NCBI GenBank assembly: GCA_011800155.1
Contig: JAALGH010000011.1
Coordinates: 868,001 to 932,000, forward strand
Source: Flammulina velutipes
Lineage: Eukaryota; Basidiomycota; Agaricomycetes; Agaricales; Physalacriaceae
Direction of reading: 5' to 3'
DNA: 64,000 nt
The translations under genes and the position numbers were made by a program. The notes beneath the pieces are model-generated. The model made no database searches. It had not been told where the DNA came from and saw nothing but the letters and a program-made list of their open reading frames with translations. This document shows positions 32,583 to 45,639 of this stretch, piece after piece (within the stretch, counting starts at the first letter, position 1; each line of letters starts with the position of its first letter).

Positions 32583-33891
32583 ATGGATTTTCCTGTACGT
32601 CCGTCGCTATCGTCCTCTCTGCGTTATTAACTTCTCGCAGTCTCTTAGAGTTATCGAAATCAATTACCATAACGCTGTCGAATCCATTAGCAAAACCTGC
32701 GAGAGACTCGCGAAACACCCTGAACGCGCCCAGTTAGTCAAGTGCCTGAGCTTTATGGACGATGATTTCGCCGACTCCCACGACAGAGTTTTCACCAGTA
32801 GCAAGCACCCTCGCACCCCCACTCTCTTGCGCCTCCTCCCCAATGTCAACGACTTGTTCATGTCTGGCATGAATTTTGACGTTATGCCTGACTTCCAAGC
32901 ATTCCTTGCTCCGATGAGGGAGGAGATGAAAATAGAGATCGTCGAACTAGACATGCCGCACGCATCGTTGGACGCTCTCCTCGAATTCATCGATGCCACG
33001 GGACTAATGACAAGAAAAGGTACTATCCATATCTCCAATCTCCACATCGTGGATATCGACAACTATCTACTTGCAATGGATTTCGAAACCCCTCATCCTG
33101 CAGGAACGAACCGATACGCCGATCCTCCCATTATGCATGGAGTCCAGCTAGAAACGTCGCACAGGGTCTACTCTGCTTCAAACGAGTGGACTCTGAAGTT
33201 TGTTATGAAGAACGCCTGCGATCATCTCTTTCTCGATATCCTACCATCTTCTGGGCTTCCTTTGCATATGCTGGGAACACTACAGCTTAGCAGTCCTTTC
33301 CTTAGTTCCCGCGTCGTGACGAGAATCAACAATGTCCTTTCATATCTGCCTACTCTCAGCACGCTAAACCTGAGCTTTGGTGATGGCGGATGTGCGCTTC
33401 TTTCCCTTTCATTTTGTTAAACGTTGCATCTCATATCTCTTAAACAAGGTGACGAACCGGCGGAAGGAATACCTGTGTTGCAAATACCCCACGCTCTTCA
33501 GCTTCTCGAAATCGATCTGGGCACCTGCGACCAATTTAACGACAAACAAATGTGTTCATCCCCCCAACTTATCTCCTGGTGGACGAACACGTTTGCGTGC
33601 GATGGTGTACCTGGTATAAACGAATTCCATATCCTACTGGGATTCGCCCGCAAGTTCAAAAATTTTGGTGCGCCACACTTGTGGCGAGATTTTGATAGCG
33701 CGCTGGTTGGGGCATCCTTTGGAAAGGTTATGCCACAATTGACAGACGAGAATCAGTTGCGCGTTTCGCAGCGGTTCTATCGATGGGCCTTCCCTAGACT
33801 TGTTGATCGCTTTAAGCTTTTGAACGAAAGTCCCCCGGACTTGGAAGACTCGGATTCAGAGTCCGAAGAAATGGAGGTTGTTTCTGACTGA
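32583..33891 (+). CDS. LRR-like family protein 4
   Basis: ATG at 32583 (MDFP), a 46-bp intron 32595-32640, then SLRVIEINYHNAVESISKTC, KHPERAQLVKCL, TPTLLRLLPNVNDLFMSGMN, PDFQAFLAPMREEMKIE, DHLFLDILPSSGLPLHMLG and VVTRINNVLSYLPTLSTL. A second intron (donor GTGCGC at about 33391) leads to CDEPAEGIPVLQIPHALQLL ... WWTNTFACDGVPGINEFHIL ... LVDRFKLLNE and an acidic Ser-rich tail (SDSESEEMEVVSD). Same exon plan as the tandem copies and the gene at 39491. Likely degenerate LRRs; no F-box or other domain recognised. Confidence 0.75.
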
Positions 33892-34283
33892 AGTAGATAT
33901 TTTGTAAATGTTCAGACATGTGTGTCGGTAAGATTTTACACAGTGACATCCGTTAAATTTATATAGCATTTTGACAACCGCTAACTGCGCCACGAATGGG
34001 CAACTACCGAAAATGGCCACTGATCCCGAGGGCTCTAGGGAGAGGTGGCGCACCACTACCCTCTTCATTTGACGTGGTGCAGATGCTTCACAGAATACAA
34101 GAAAGCCTCGATTGGCGCAAAAATTAAAGACCAGTATCAGCGGTAAGGTGTAGTAGCTGTGGTTAGGCTAAAGAGTACTTAAATTGCTGATTTGTGATTT
34201 CATTGCAAATTTTATAAAAGGATCGAGGGAAATGCTGCTGATACACTATATACCAGCGCTATACAGAACACTATCTAACCTAC

Positions 34284-35953
34284 TTACTCAGTAAGATTCT
34301 TCCTACAAAACTCAGTATACCCCTGCCAGATAACATCGTCGAAATCTGTGGATTTCAGAATGGTACTAGTCATAACCACTTCTGTGAGACTTACCTGATA
34401 CATTGTCGACGGAGAAGTCGTCGTTCCATCTTCGAGATGACGATCTGTTACACACGATTGTCACCTTTTCCTTGACAACAGCCAGCACCCGCTCCTCCAT
34501 CACACGACGAGTCTCGGGGGGGCTGCCAACAGGACATCGCCACCTTGCCACCTGCCTTTGGGATCCACGCGTGTGATACGTCTCGCCTGCGATTCCGAAA
34601 TACTCACGACACAATCGACAGGATGGCTCTGAGACGCCGACGAAAGTGGCAGGCCGGAGCGCTACATCCCTAAGGTATGCGAGAACTACGCATTCGCAGT
34701 GCGCACCATACAAGGTCACAACGTCGAACTCATCGGCCTCACTCGGCTTAGCCGTCGCGTTGCGAACTCGGACTGTGGGCCGTCAGAGTACATTAGGATG
34801 TTACTTACCAGCGATGACGTACTTGTGATTTGACCTTGGATCGATGGGTCCATGGAAAGCATCCGTAACTTTTTGGCGAGCTGGATGTAGACATCGTCAA
34901 TCATGACGTCCCGGGCGTCCTCATTATGTGGTGCCCATTCTGCTGCTTCCAAGATGGCGATGAACGACGCTCGGGTTATTGTAAAAGATAGCGGCGGCGG
35001 GGAATTTTCTAGAGGATGAATGGTAGGACGGTGCCGCAAAAAATCTGAAAACGTCGAAGAGTCTACGATTGATGCCACGCGGGCGAAATGCAAGCGGGAG
35101 CTGGAAATTTCGGATAACCAAAGTTTAGCTTGTGGTCCGTCGTCAACTATGGAGCATGTTAGCACGAAGATTATCATGTTAGTAGGGACATACGCCTGCA
35201 GAATTCATCCAGAGCTTTGACGTCCGCTGGTGATTTAACCAGAATAGTATCAAGGAATGTCGATGATACACGGAACACTTCAAGCTCCTTTTCTGTCGGT
35301 TCGAGAGGGTTTTTTGTGGTCATGTACAAGTTGGTGACCAACATGATTATGATTTCGATCTTTTTCAATTCGGCCAAGGGCCCAACATAAGTGTCCTCGT
35401 CACTAGGACTAGAAGAACCGTTGCAGTGGACGAGAAAGCGGTTGTCCCGCTTCAGAAAGTTTCGATAGCAACCGCCCTTGCGAATGCGCGCAGAAATTGT
35501 CGGGAATGAATGTCGTAAAATCGAGAGCTCTAGCTGCCTGAGGAGCGACGGGACAGGGCGCGTGTCGTTAACCTTGATGAATCCTAATGATTTCAAAAGC
35601 CTCTGAGTACCCGAAGTAGAGGGTGTCATTGCGGTCAAATTTTCTTCGTTATAGACCTGGCGGATGTCGAAGAGGGCGTTCATAATGTACTGGAGGTGTT
35701 GGGTCACCTGCGGCTCGACCTCGTTGTTTTCGGCGACAACAATATCCACACCGCTATCCTTGAGATCTGCCCCAACGGCGACTACCTGGTTGGACTTGAA
35801 GACGGCTAGATGCGCAAGGCTGTCGAGGAAACGCGAAGCCGAGGAGAGCTTTTCGTCTTCGATGGTAATGTCATTTCGGCCATTGTTGAAGTCGTCAAAA
35901 GCGTATGCGATGAAAGTGAGGTGATCAGGATTGAGAGCATCGATGACAGACAT
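34284..35953 (-). CDS. OTT_1508-like deaminase family protein, copy 2 (full length)
   Basis: Starts MSVIDALNPDHLTFIAYAFD at 35953, aligned with the other copies. Exon 1 holds SRFLDSLAHLAVFKSNQVVA, GADLKDSGVDIVVAENN and DDTRPVPSLLRQLELSILRH. After an intron (about 35197-35150) come WLSEISSSRLHFARVASIVD and IHPLENSPPPLSFTITRASF. After another intron near 34780 comes the zinc-binding deaminase part: LYGAHCECVVLAYL (HxE with Cys in the middle) and SEPSCRLCREYFGI (CxxC), then YHTRGSQRQVARWRCP. A last short exon ends at 34284. These motifs match the fungal OTT_1508-like group of the nucleotide/nucleic-acid deaminase superfamily. Substrate unknown; catalytic residues are present. Confidence 0.75.
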
Positions 35954-36575
35954 GTCGAAGTGGTGGCACGATGGCGGTTGCAATCATTGTCCAGCCACGG
36001 CATTTACCGGGTTAGCCTCTGCTTTATACCACCATGGTCTCCACCACTTCTCGACCTGTGAGGTAGCGATAAGTCCGTGGATTCAGTCACACAAGACTAA
36101 GGACACAGATCTCTTCGGGGGCAGTCTGAATCCTCGCAGGAACTTGACATTGTTTCCGAGATGACAGAGCGAGCGAATGTACGCAAATATACCACTGGTT
36201 AAATGGCAGCGCCGACTACTGTGGCGAATCATCCAAGCTATCTGGAAACGGGTGTACTTCAACGTCGGACGATAGAAGTTGACGTGACCGACAAGACCGC
36301 GACGCTAGCTCCTTGCCATCCCCTGCCACCTCTGCTCGACAACAAAACTTTGGTTGTCACATGCCATTTAGATAGCTCTGGGACTATATGGAACTCTTTG
36401 TGCGCACGCTACCACACTGGCACTTTATCGTTTCCAAACCATCTATTCGACTGACCAGCTTGAAGTGGCGCTGACTTTTAAAACCTGTTTATCTCCTCTG
36501 GGCAGCGCCAGAACTCCAGGCTCCGTGGTATAAAACCAAGATGAAACGCCTTGAAGACGCTCAGCTCTCAGTGGT
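35954..36575. other. Divergent intergenic region, deaminase 2 / laccase 1
   Basis: About 620 bp between two outward genes. A TATAAAAC-like sequence at about 36529-36536 lies 40 bp before the laccase ATG. I see no other supported element. Confidence 0.45.
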
Positions 36576-38792
36576 ATGCGGTTTGTTTTTTCTGTGCTTA
36601 TCTTCTCTTTGGGCGCATGCGCCTACGCGGCGATTGGTCCCTGGGCGAATATGAAGATCGTCAACCGACATATCTCCCCCGACGGGTTCGAGAGAGCGTC
36701 AGCGAAACAGCTCAAAGTCATTCATGAACTGGCTAACGAACACTTAGTGCTGTGTTGGCTGATGGCACGTTTCCTGGCCCACTGGTTCGCGGATTCAAGG
36801 TTAATCTGTTCAGTTTCACCCTATCGTTCATTCCTTGGGCTGATATGTGACAGGGGAACCGCTTCAGGATGAATGTGATAGACCAGTTGACCGACAATAC
36901 CATGCTGAGGAGCACAAGTATTGCAAGTTACCTCTTCGTTCAACTGGAAGCTTCGTGGCTGATACAAACTCTAGCACTGGCATGGTCTGTTCATGGCTGG
37001 AACCAGCTGGGCGGATGGGTAGGGTCTTTTCTTTCGCTCTCTCGCTACTTGGTCTTAATCTATAAATTGCAGGCCGAGCTTTGTCACCCAATGTCCTATC
37101 GCTGCTGTGAGTCTGCCTTACCGTTGTCTATCGCGATTCTCACAAGGACGCAGAATAACTCGTTTCTATACGATTTCAAAGTCCCAGATCAGGCGGGGAC
37201 GTTCTGGTACCATTCTCATCTTTGCGCGTCATTCAAGTAAGTGTTGACGGTGCATGTGCTGACTTTTCTTTGTTAGCGACTCAATATTGCGATGGACTAA
37301 GAGGGCCTTTGGTCGTGTATGATCTATTCGACCCACATCGACATCTATATGACATAGATACAGGTGCGATTGACAGGATATTCTACATATAGGCAACTCA
37401 GTGATTGGACTGAGATAGAATCTACGGTCATCACCCTCGCTGACTGGTACCATATACCCGCTTTGGCTGCTGGCGCAGTCCCAATCTTTGATTCTACGCT
37501 GATCAATGGTAAAGGACGTTACGTCGGCGGAGTGAGTCGAACACTCCTTCCTCACCCACATTCGACTGACGCCACGTATCCAGCCACGTACTCAACTCTT
37601 CAAGCTCAACGTCATTCGCGGACTACGATATCGCCTTCGGCTCGTCGCCATCTCCTGCGACCCAAACTGGGTATTCTCGATCGACGGGCACAACATGACG
37701 GTCATCGAGGCGGATGGGATCAATACGAAGCCGCTTCTCGTCGATTCAGTGCAGATATTTGCAGGGCAGAGATACTCTCTCATATTGCACGCAAACCAGC
37801 CCATCCGTAACTACTGGATCCGCGCCGACCCAAACTTTGGGCCAACTGGGTTCGAAGGAGGGATCAACTCGGGGATTCTACATTATTTGGGCGCGTCGTC
37901 GAGTCAGGACCCAACGTCTATACAGGCTCCGAGTGTGCTCCCGCTGCTGGAGACGAACTTGCACCCATTAAAGGACCCGCAGGCGCCGGGTGGGGATAGG
38001 AAAGCGGATGTGGTGATTCGGTTGGAGCTGGCGTTTGATTTGACGACGTTTCTGTTTACGGTCAATGGGGTGCCATTTATTTCTCCCACAGCGCCCGTGC
38101 TTCTCCAGATTCTGAGTGGGGTAATGGATGCGGAGGACTTACTCCCTCCTGGCAGCGTCTACGGATTGCCACCTAACAAGGTTATCGAGTTGATTATCCC
38201 GGCGTTGGACATTGGTGCTCCTGTGAGTCTTGTGAGTTCTGTATATGGGCTTTGTTGACGCTGTGTTGTGTAGCATCCGTTCCATCTACATGGGGTAACG
38301 CCATCTATTCTAATTGAGTGCTAACCTTGACGTTTCGGTCTATAGCATGCATTCAGCGTTGTGCGTAGTGCCGGCAACTCGACTTACAATTACAACAACC
38401 CCGTCCGGAGGGATGTGGTTTCCACTGGTCTACCTGGGGATGAAGTAACGATCCGCTTTCGTACTGACAACGCTGGGCCGTGGTTTTTGCATTGGTGAGT
38501 CTCGCTCTATCCATTCATTGACTCGATCTAAATTGGTGAATAGTCATATTGATTGGCATTTGGATATGTAAGTGATGGTTTCTCCTGGAAGAGCAGGACT
38601 ATCTAGATTGATGACCTGCACAGTGGGCTAGCAGTGGTGTTTGCGGAGAATATACCTGGAATAGCTAAGCAGAATCCGCCAGGTAAGGTTTTTTCTCATG
38701 GAAGAGGGACTTGATTGTCTAATGGTGCTTGGCTAGCTGCGTGGGACAAGCTCTGTCCGATTTATGATGCGCTAGATCCTTCCCAGCTCTGA
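36576..38792 (+). CDS. Laccase (multicopper oxidase) 1
   Basis: [20 protein letters not shown] is a signal peptide. Many small exons then give the four laccase copper signatures: L1 [19 protein letters not shown]2 [17 protein letters not shown]3 HPFHLHGH and L4 HCHIDWHLDIGLAVVF, plus [15 protein letters not shown] and [15 protein letters not shown]. The type-1 Cys is followed at +10 by Leu, as in medium-potential laccases. Ends DALDPSQL at 38792. Role: secreted oxidation of phenols with reduction of O2 to water. Two introns (36923-36974 and 37224-37276) must use GC donors to keep the laccase frame; the same introns in laccase 2 have GT. Apart from this the gene is complete. Confidence 0.9.
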
Positions 38793-39490
38793 TTTTCCGT
38801 GGCGCTCTATTGCTCTATTCATGGGCTCTCCACATTGAGATGCAGACGGAATAAGATGCAAGTCGCATACCATGAAATCTATACGTCGCGTAGTGCTATT
38901 GTGATATTTATCAAACAAACTCGTCCCGGTCAACAATAAACTCGACTGTGGAATTGTAAATCTAGCGTCTATTGCTGCCATCGAACGTAGGGACTGGAAC
39001 CCAGAGAGAAGGTCCTGGGTGTGCTAGGTGACAGACGATGATTAGAGGCAGAATGCAAGAAACGGTAAAGAGCTCCATCAGTTGACTTTTTCCCACGATC
39101 CATCATGGTAGTCGCAACAAAATAAGTACGACGAAATAGCCGCCCGTTGCAACTTGAAGTATAAAGCTTAGGAAATCAATAACTAGTACTCTCAAGTATA
39201 TTTTTGAACGCTCCCAGAGTATCTGGTTGCATAAGGCGCGAACCTATTCGAGGCTATAACTTCTATCTCCAATTCTGGAACAAGGTATAGGACCATACAA
39301 ATTATCCACTCAGCTGATGGTAGCATACACCCTGGCATAAAATTGTGCTGATAGGAATCATAAATAGTTCTTTGTCCTCTCAGCCTGAGTGGCGTGGGAG
39401 ACTGCCTTTCTGATAAATAGTCCTCTACTTCCTTCAAAGTCTTCATCCTACCCTACCCCACTCTTGCCACTCAACTCCCATCATCACTCA
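38793..39490. other. Intergenic region after laccase 1
   Basis: About 700 bp. No gene, repeat or RNA that I can support. Confidence 0.4.
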
Positions 39491-40799
39491 ATGTCTTCAA
39501 TGTCCATGGTACGCGATCGTCACTCAGTACGACCAATACCGTTAATCCTTGACTCTCTTTAGAGCTCCAAGGTCATCGAGATCGATTCACCCAACAACAA
39601 CTCCGATAGAATTGTAACGCTCTGCAGAACGCTTGCTCAACACCCGGAACGCGCTCGGTTGGTCGAAACACTCTTCCTCAATGGCCAACATGGGCCCACA
39701 GCAGCCAGCAGCACCCCTCACTATCTCCTTCTAATTGCCCTGCAGCACCTCCCGAGCGTCCACACTCTAAAGATACGTTCCATGAATTTCAACGCCATGT
39801 CCAATTCGGATTTCCATGTGTTCCTCGCTCCGATGCAAAACCGAACGCCACCGTTGGATTGGGTCACCCTGGAAGGCTCGTCCATCTCACTGGACAAATT
39901 CTTCGACTTTATCCACGCCACAGGAGTGTTGACAAAGAGAGGGAGGCTCTCCCTGGGCTCGCTCTCACTCGGTTCTCTCTCCATCCCAGAGCTCAACAAT
40001 TCGTTACATGCATTGAACGGCACATCGGACATCGCATGGCAATGCAAAAGCCCCGACCCTCCGATTCAGAGTTTCTCTGCGGGGGGTTCAAACTTGAAAG
40101 ACTACCAGGCGAATGACTGGGCACTGCAACACGTCGTGCATGGTCCCTGTGATCACCTCTTCCTCGATCTTCTGCCATTTTCTGGTCTCCCTTTGCATAA
40201 ACTGGGAACACTTTCTCTCTCTTTGTATCATCTGAGCATCAATTTGGTGACGAGGATCAACAACGTTCTGTTCTGTACGCCCGCGTTGAAAAGACTGTCG
40301 ATAGACTTTCGGAATTATCTACTCGAAAGTGGCACTGGTATTTCGTGTACGTCCGTTTCGATGTTTGCTTCGTTATTTCGTCTGACTACACTTATCATTA
40401 GGCTATGGAAATAATATCCCAATTCTTCGGCTCCCGCAGACGCTTGTTAATCTAACAATTAGTCTGGGGCGCTGCGAGTACGAGGACGGTAATGTGACCT
40501 CTTCTGAGGGCATCATTGAATGGTGGACGAGGCTATTTGCGAGGGGTGATGCGCCACATGTCCCAGAGCTAATCCTCTGCACTGGCGGGCTACCAGATGC
40601 GTCGCACAATTACTCGCTGAAGGACTTTGACGTAGAACATATGTGGCGCACACTCGATGAGACCATTTCACGGGCTTCCATTGGGAAAGTCGTGATTGGG
40701 ACTCCAGAAATCATTGACTCGAGAGTCATAAAGAACGCAAATCGGTTCTACAGATGTGTTCTTCCCAGAACGCTCAAACGGCTGTATTTTCGTTCATAA
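39491..40799 (+). CDS. LRR-like family protein 5
   Basis: MSSMSM, intron, then SSKVIEIDSPNNNSDRIVTL, AQHPERARLVETLFL, HLPSVHTLKIRSMNFNAM, FHVFLAPMQNR, GTSDIAWQCKSPDPPIQSF, DHLFLDLLPFSGLPLHKLG and LVTRINNVLFCTPALKRLSI. A second intron (about 40356-40400) leads to CYGNNIPILRLPQTL, CEYEDGNVTSSEGIIEWW, DFDVEHMWRTLDETISRASI and FYRCVLPRTLKRLYF. It is the closest relative in the window of the tandem-array LRR genes and defines their correct frame. Function unknown. Confidence 0.75.
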
Positions 40800-40865
40800 T
40801 TCAGAAGACTCACGTATATCAATCCTTCCCTCCGGGGTGGATGTACCCGAATATGAAGTGATATA

Positions 40866-41240
40866 TCAGCTGTAGCACGCAACATTGGCTCTTGAGCGGG
40901 GAGCATACACCAACGTGAGAGAAACAAGAAGCGACGTGAGAGTCGATATCGCTTCCTCCATCTCCGTCCAGTTCCGGTCCCGGTAAGATTCACTAACACT
41001 CGGAACGAGAGGATGCCAGTTCGCTCCAGCCGTAAATTCCAGTGCATAGCAGGAACAGCTGAATGGCACGGAACAGAGCTTTGCATTGCCCACGTCGATG
41101 TCAACGTCAAGGTACGGAATTAAATACACTTGCAATGATAGTAGACTCACGAGTCGTCATGTTGTGGTACTTGTGTGTTAATGTAACCGTAGATCTCGAC
41201 ATCATGGCAAGTTGATCAGAGGCAGGTCAAACACTTTGGC
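40866..41240 (-). CDS. Weak candidate gene, unrecognised
   Basis: A minus-strand frame reads LDVDIDVGNAKLCSVPFSCS ... ANWHPLVPSVSESYRDRNWT ... EAISTLTSLLVSLTLVY and stops at 40866. A short upstream exon MMSRSTVTLTHKYHNMTT, ending in a GTGAGT donor at about 41150, could supply the start. No family recognised. It lies between LRR-like gene 5 and laccase 2. Confidence 0.25.
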
Positions 41241-41874
41241 TACCCGGGTATATAGGTGCACGGGGCTCCGAATTCATTCCACTAAGTATGTAGAGAGCAG
41301 ACGAGTCAATCACGGACGATGACAGACGTGACTTGAGTCTGAAGTTTCGTTGCGGAGTCGATGTTGCACAGACGGAGAAAGACGGGAACACAGAAGTCGA
41401 AGAACTACAAGACCCAGATCGGCTAGTGGCGATCGCGACCGCGAGTGACAGTCCCAATGATGATTCTCATGAGCACGACTGTCGGGTGTAGAGATCATGG
41501 CGGGAGGTGGCAAAGGTGATTGTCATCGGAGTTTCAAACACGCCCTTGCTCTCGATCTTCGAACATGGCGCTCTCGAGCTCTCTTGTTCTCCTTTTGTCT
41601 ATACTCCCCTCGTTGGCACCCCACGCGAATACATTGCTTACGTGGTTGGCCGCCCATGACAATCGTTTCGAAACCATCTGTTCGACGTCCAATCCTTCAG
41701 CTTCAGGCCCGCGCGACACTTTGGGAGGAAGGCACAAACGTATGCTGTCACCCAAGCGCTCATTTGTCTCATTTGAACCTAGCGTCGGCTGGCTGCATTC
41801 ATTGTTTTGGTATAAAACCCAGACGACGATGACGATCCTTGGATTCCTCAGGCTTCCTTTCCAGTCCATTCATT

Positions 41875-44102
41875 ATGTATCCTGTCTCTTCTACTGTCTC
41901 TGCTGTGGTGTTCTCTTTGGCCGCATGCGCCTACGCGGCCATTGGTCCTTCGTCCAATATGAGGATCGTCAACGCCAATATCTCTCCCGATGGCTTCGAG
42001 AGAGCGTCAGTGACCTGCGCTACTTTCGTATTTGAGCTGACTGGAACTTGGGTAGTGCTGTTCTGGCTGGCGGTACCTTCCCTGGTCCACTCGTTCGGGG
42101 AAACAAGGTTAGACACCTACATTTCCCCTCCCTAATCACTCGATTGACGACCTGTTTATTTCAGGGCGATCGTTTCAAAATGAACGTGATAGACCAATTG
42201 ACCGATAATACGATGTTGAGGAGCACGAGTATCGTAAGTGTCTTGTTCACCTTGGTGAGGGCTGGGGATAACATGGATTTTAGCATTGGCATGGCATGTT
42301 CATGGCTGGGAGTAGCTGGGCGGACGGGTATGATCCTTGCTCTCCATATCGTTCAGCGGTCTAATACCATCTGTGAACTCCACAGCCCTAGCTTCGTTAC
42401 CCAGTGTCCAATCGCTGCTGTGAGTTCCTTACTTTCATTTGCATGTTCCTCCCTGACATCGAGTTTCATTCAGAACCACTCGTTCCTGTACGACTTCAAA
42501 GTCCCAGATCAAGCGGGGACGTTCTGGTATCACTCTCATCTCTGTGAGTCGTTGAATCTCCCTACGTTGGCTGTACAATTGCTGAATTCCTCATTAGCGT
42601 CGCAGTACTGCGATGGGCTGAGAGGGCCAATGGTCGTGTACGATCCGCGCGACCCGCACAGAAAGCTATATGATGTAGACGACGGTAAGTGAATGGAGTG
42701 GATGTCAATATGGAACACATCGACTCACCTGAAATATGTAGAATCAACGATCATCACCCTCGCAGATTGGTACCACACACCCGCCATGGCCGCTGGCCCC
42801 GTCCCTATCTTTGACTCCACGCTCATAAACGGGAAAGGGCGCTACGTCGGCGGAGTAAGTCCAAACTCTCTCCTTCTCCAACCTAACCATGTTCTGACAA
42901 ACCACACAGCCAGCCACCCCATTCTTCAAACTAAATGTCGTCCGTGGGCTGCGCTACCGCCTTCGTCTCATCGCCATCTCCTGCGACCCAAACTGGGTAT
43001 TCTCGATCGACGGACACAACATGACCGTCATCGAAGCAGACGGGGAGAACACCAAGCCGCTCCTCGTCGACTCCGTGCAGATCTTCGCAGGCCAACGCTA
43101 CTCCCTCATCCTCCACGCCAACCAGCCCGTGCGCAACTACTGGATGCGCGCCAACCCGAACTTTGGACCCACAGGCTTCGACGGGGGGATCAACTCGGGT
43201 GTCCTGCATTATGTGGGCGCACCGGGGAATAGAGACCCGGAGTCTGTGCAGGCGCCGAGTGTGAATCCGCTGCTCGAGACAAGCTTGCGCCCGTTGAGGG
43301 ACCCGCAGGCGCCGGGAGGGGATGGGCAGGCGGATGTGGTGATTCGGCTCGAGCTGGCGTTTGATTTGACGACGTTCTTGTTTACGGTTAATGGGGTGCC
43401 GTTTGTGCCTCCCACTGCGCCTGTCTTGCTACAGATCCTAAGTGGGGCGACAAATGCAGCAGATCTGTTGCCCTCTGGGAGTGTGTATGAGCTTCCAGCG
43501 AACAAGGTCGTCGAGTTGGTCATTCCGGGGTTGGCGATTGGTGGACCGGTGAGTTTTTGGTTATTGTTGTGTGGCCGCTTTTTCTGATCCTGTATAGCAT
43601 CCGTTCCATTTACATGGGGTGCGCTCTAATTCCTTTTTGATCGTGCTCTGGTATTGACATTTGTATAGCATACATTTAGTGTCGTGCGCAGTGCTGGCAG
43701 CTCGACATACAACTACGAGAATCCCGTTCGGAGGGATGTTGTCTCTATTGGTCAACCTGGGGACGAGGTTACGATCCGCTTCCTCACTGATAACGCTGGG
43801 CCGTGGTTCTTGCATTGGTACGTCAATTGAAGTCTGAGGATGACGCGCAACTAACGCTCGTATAGTCATATTGATTGGCACTTGGAGATGTGAGTAGATT
43901 GAAGTTGGATAAGTGTTTGAACTCATGACCGTGTACAGTGGCCTCGCAGTGGTATTTGTTGAAGATATGGGTGGCATGGCACAGCAAAACCCACCTGGTA
44001 AGTCTCAGTTCAGGTGGAAAGCATTTTGACTAACAATGACTGGTAGCTGCGTGGGACAAGCTTTGCCCAATCTATGATGCGCTTGACCCGTCGCAACTCT
44101 AG
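41875..44102 (+). CDS. Laccase (multicopper oxidase) 2
   Basis: Start chosen at 41875 ([20 protein letters not shown]), which gives a signal peptide like that of laccase 1. Copper motifs: [19 protein letters not shown] (L1), [16 protein letters not shown] (L2), HPFHLHGH (L3) and HCHIDWHLEIGLAVVF (L4). Intron positions equal those of laccase 1, here all with GT donors (the first intron uses GTCAGT after AGAGC). Ends [11 protein letters not shown] at 44100-44102. Secreted phenol oxidase. With laccase 1 it forms a pair of direct paralogs split by LRR-like gene 5. Confidence 0.9.
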
Positions 44103-44339
44103 TTCGTGGTATCGTGTTTATTTTCTTTGTTTTCTACGGGCTCTTGGTTGGAATTTTGGACTGTTTATTTGTCTATTTACTATCAAGTATATCATTATAA
44201 TGTTCTGAAAATTCAATTGACAAACACTACTATACCCGGACCACAAGTGCGAAACACTAAAAACAGTTGTGGCGTCATTTTCACAGTGTGGCGCAGAGCG
44301 AAAAGATAAAAAATCAAGACATCATTGACAATTAATCAA

Positions 44340-44427
44340 TGCACCAAAACAGAATTGAACCCCCCGCTGGTTCGAACCATTCGTTCCGACTCAAATGGCA
44401 ACGACCCAATAACCCATTACATTGTAC
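44340..44427 (-). pseudogene. Decayed tRNA-Gly(GCC)-like sequence
   Basis: Minus strand. It keeps GGGTCGTTGCCAT (anticodon arm with GCC) and a T-loop-like GGGGTTCAATTC, but the acceptor stem no longer pairs and the T stem is broken. A relic of the tRNA family seen intact at 48350 and 53130. Confidence 0.65.
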
Positions 44428-44429
44428 GC

Positions 44430-45630
44430 ATCTTTGACTTGACCATGGCACTTGAGAGACAAGAGAACAAGAATCATTGAAGAATGGCATTTGCAAAGAA
44501 CAGAGTAGTGTAGGGAATGTAGTAAATGCCACATATGGGCAAAGGCGCCCCCGGACCCCGACAGAAACTGTCCTCGAAGGTGCAGCCCGCTGCAATACCC
44601 AAGTAGGAAGGAGAGCAGCGACGCATCACAGCGGGGGGTGTATACCACGGACAGAGTCCAGCATAAGGCCATGTGAGAGGCAAGACTCAGGCTGAGACTG
44701 AGGTTTAAAAACCAGTGGTGGATGCATGAGCACCGCTGAGATACCAGGACCGGACCCAGAGCATGTGGTGAAGCACTGGGAACAGAGCTTGTCGACGCGT
44801 CTGACGCACGTATACGTACAAAGATACCCAATATGAAGGAGACGGCAGGGGCATTGGGTTGGAGCAAAGAGGTGCGGAACATGAATGCGGGGCTAGATGG
44901 AGAGTGCCATATGTGGAATGCAAATAGAATGTGGAATGCGATGCAGGGCAGTGGGATGTAGAGGCAGGCCGGTTGTGCAATGTGGAAGGCATGTAGAGCG
45001 CAACAGGTGGAAGGTGCGGAAGTGCAGAGTGCGGAGTGCGGGTGGGTACAATGGGAGAAGTGAATAATATCATAAGTCCAGGCTTGAGATTAGTAGATAG
45101 ACACTGGCCTGCCATGACTTTCTCTTCCAATCATCCTTTTCTCCCTGATTGTTTCTGACCAGTCTTTGTCCTCGTGGAGAAGGTGATGCGAGGCCAAGAA
45201 TAAAACACGTCCGTATCGTTGTGCGGGTACGTGCGCATGTTCGATATCGGCCAGGAGACGAAATGGAGAAAAGATGCAGTCCGCCTATGAGTCGTCGAAT
45301 GCAGGCGGACGACTACCGTCGCGGTGGTCCGAAAGAAGACGAAAATGATCGCACCACGTGTCGCTAGACCCGTGCCTTGCCCATTGCCCAAGGCAGAGCC
45401 AAGACGCCAGCACACAATTGATCTACCTGCTTGCCACTCATTTTCATCCAGACCTAAGTAGCATATCCCACCGCATTAGTGTAACATTTACGACTCCAAC
45501 TCCGACCTAATTAATTAGATACTTCATTGCAAAAAATACGTTGGGGCGGGAGGAGCGGCGTTGGTGAGAAGAGGGTGCATCTCAATTGTCGCGTACACGA
45601 ATAGAATATACCGATGCATCGACTCCACTC
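44430..45630. other. Intergenic region with GTGGAATG-rich low complexity
   Basis: No supported gene. Around 44890-45040 short words such as GTGGAATG, GATG and GTAGAG recur imperfectly. Confidence 0.4.
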
Positions 45631-45639
45631 CGATTCAAA

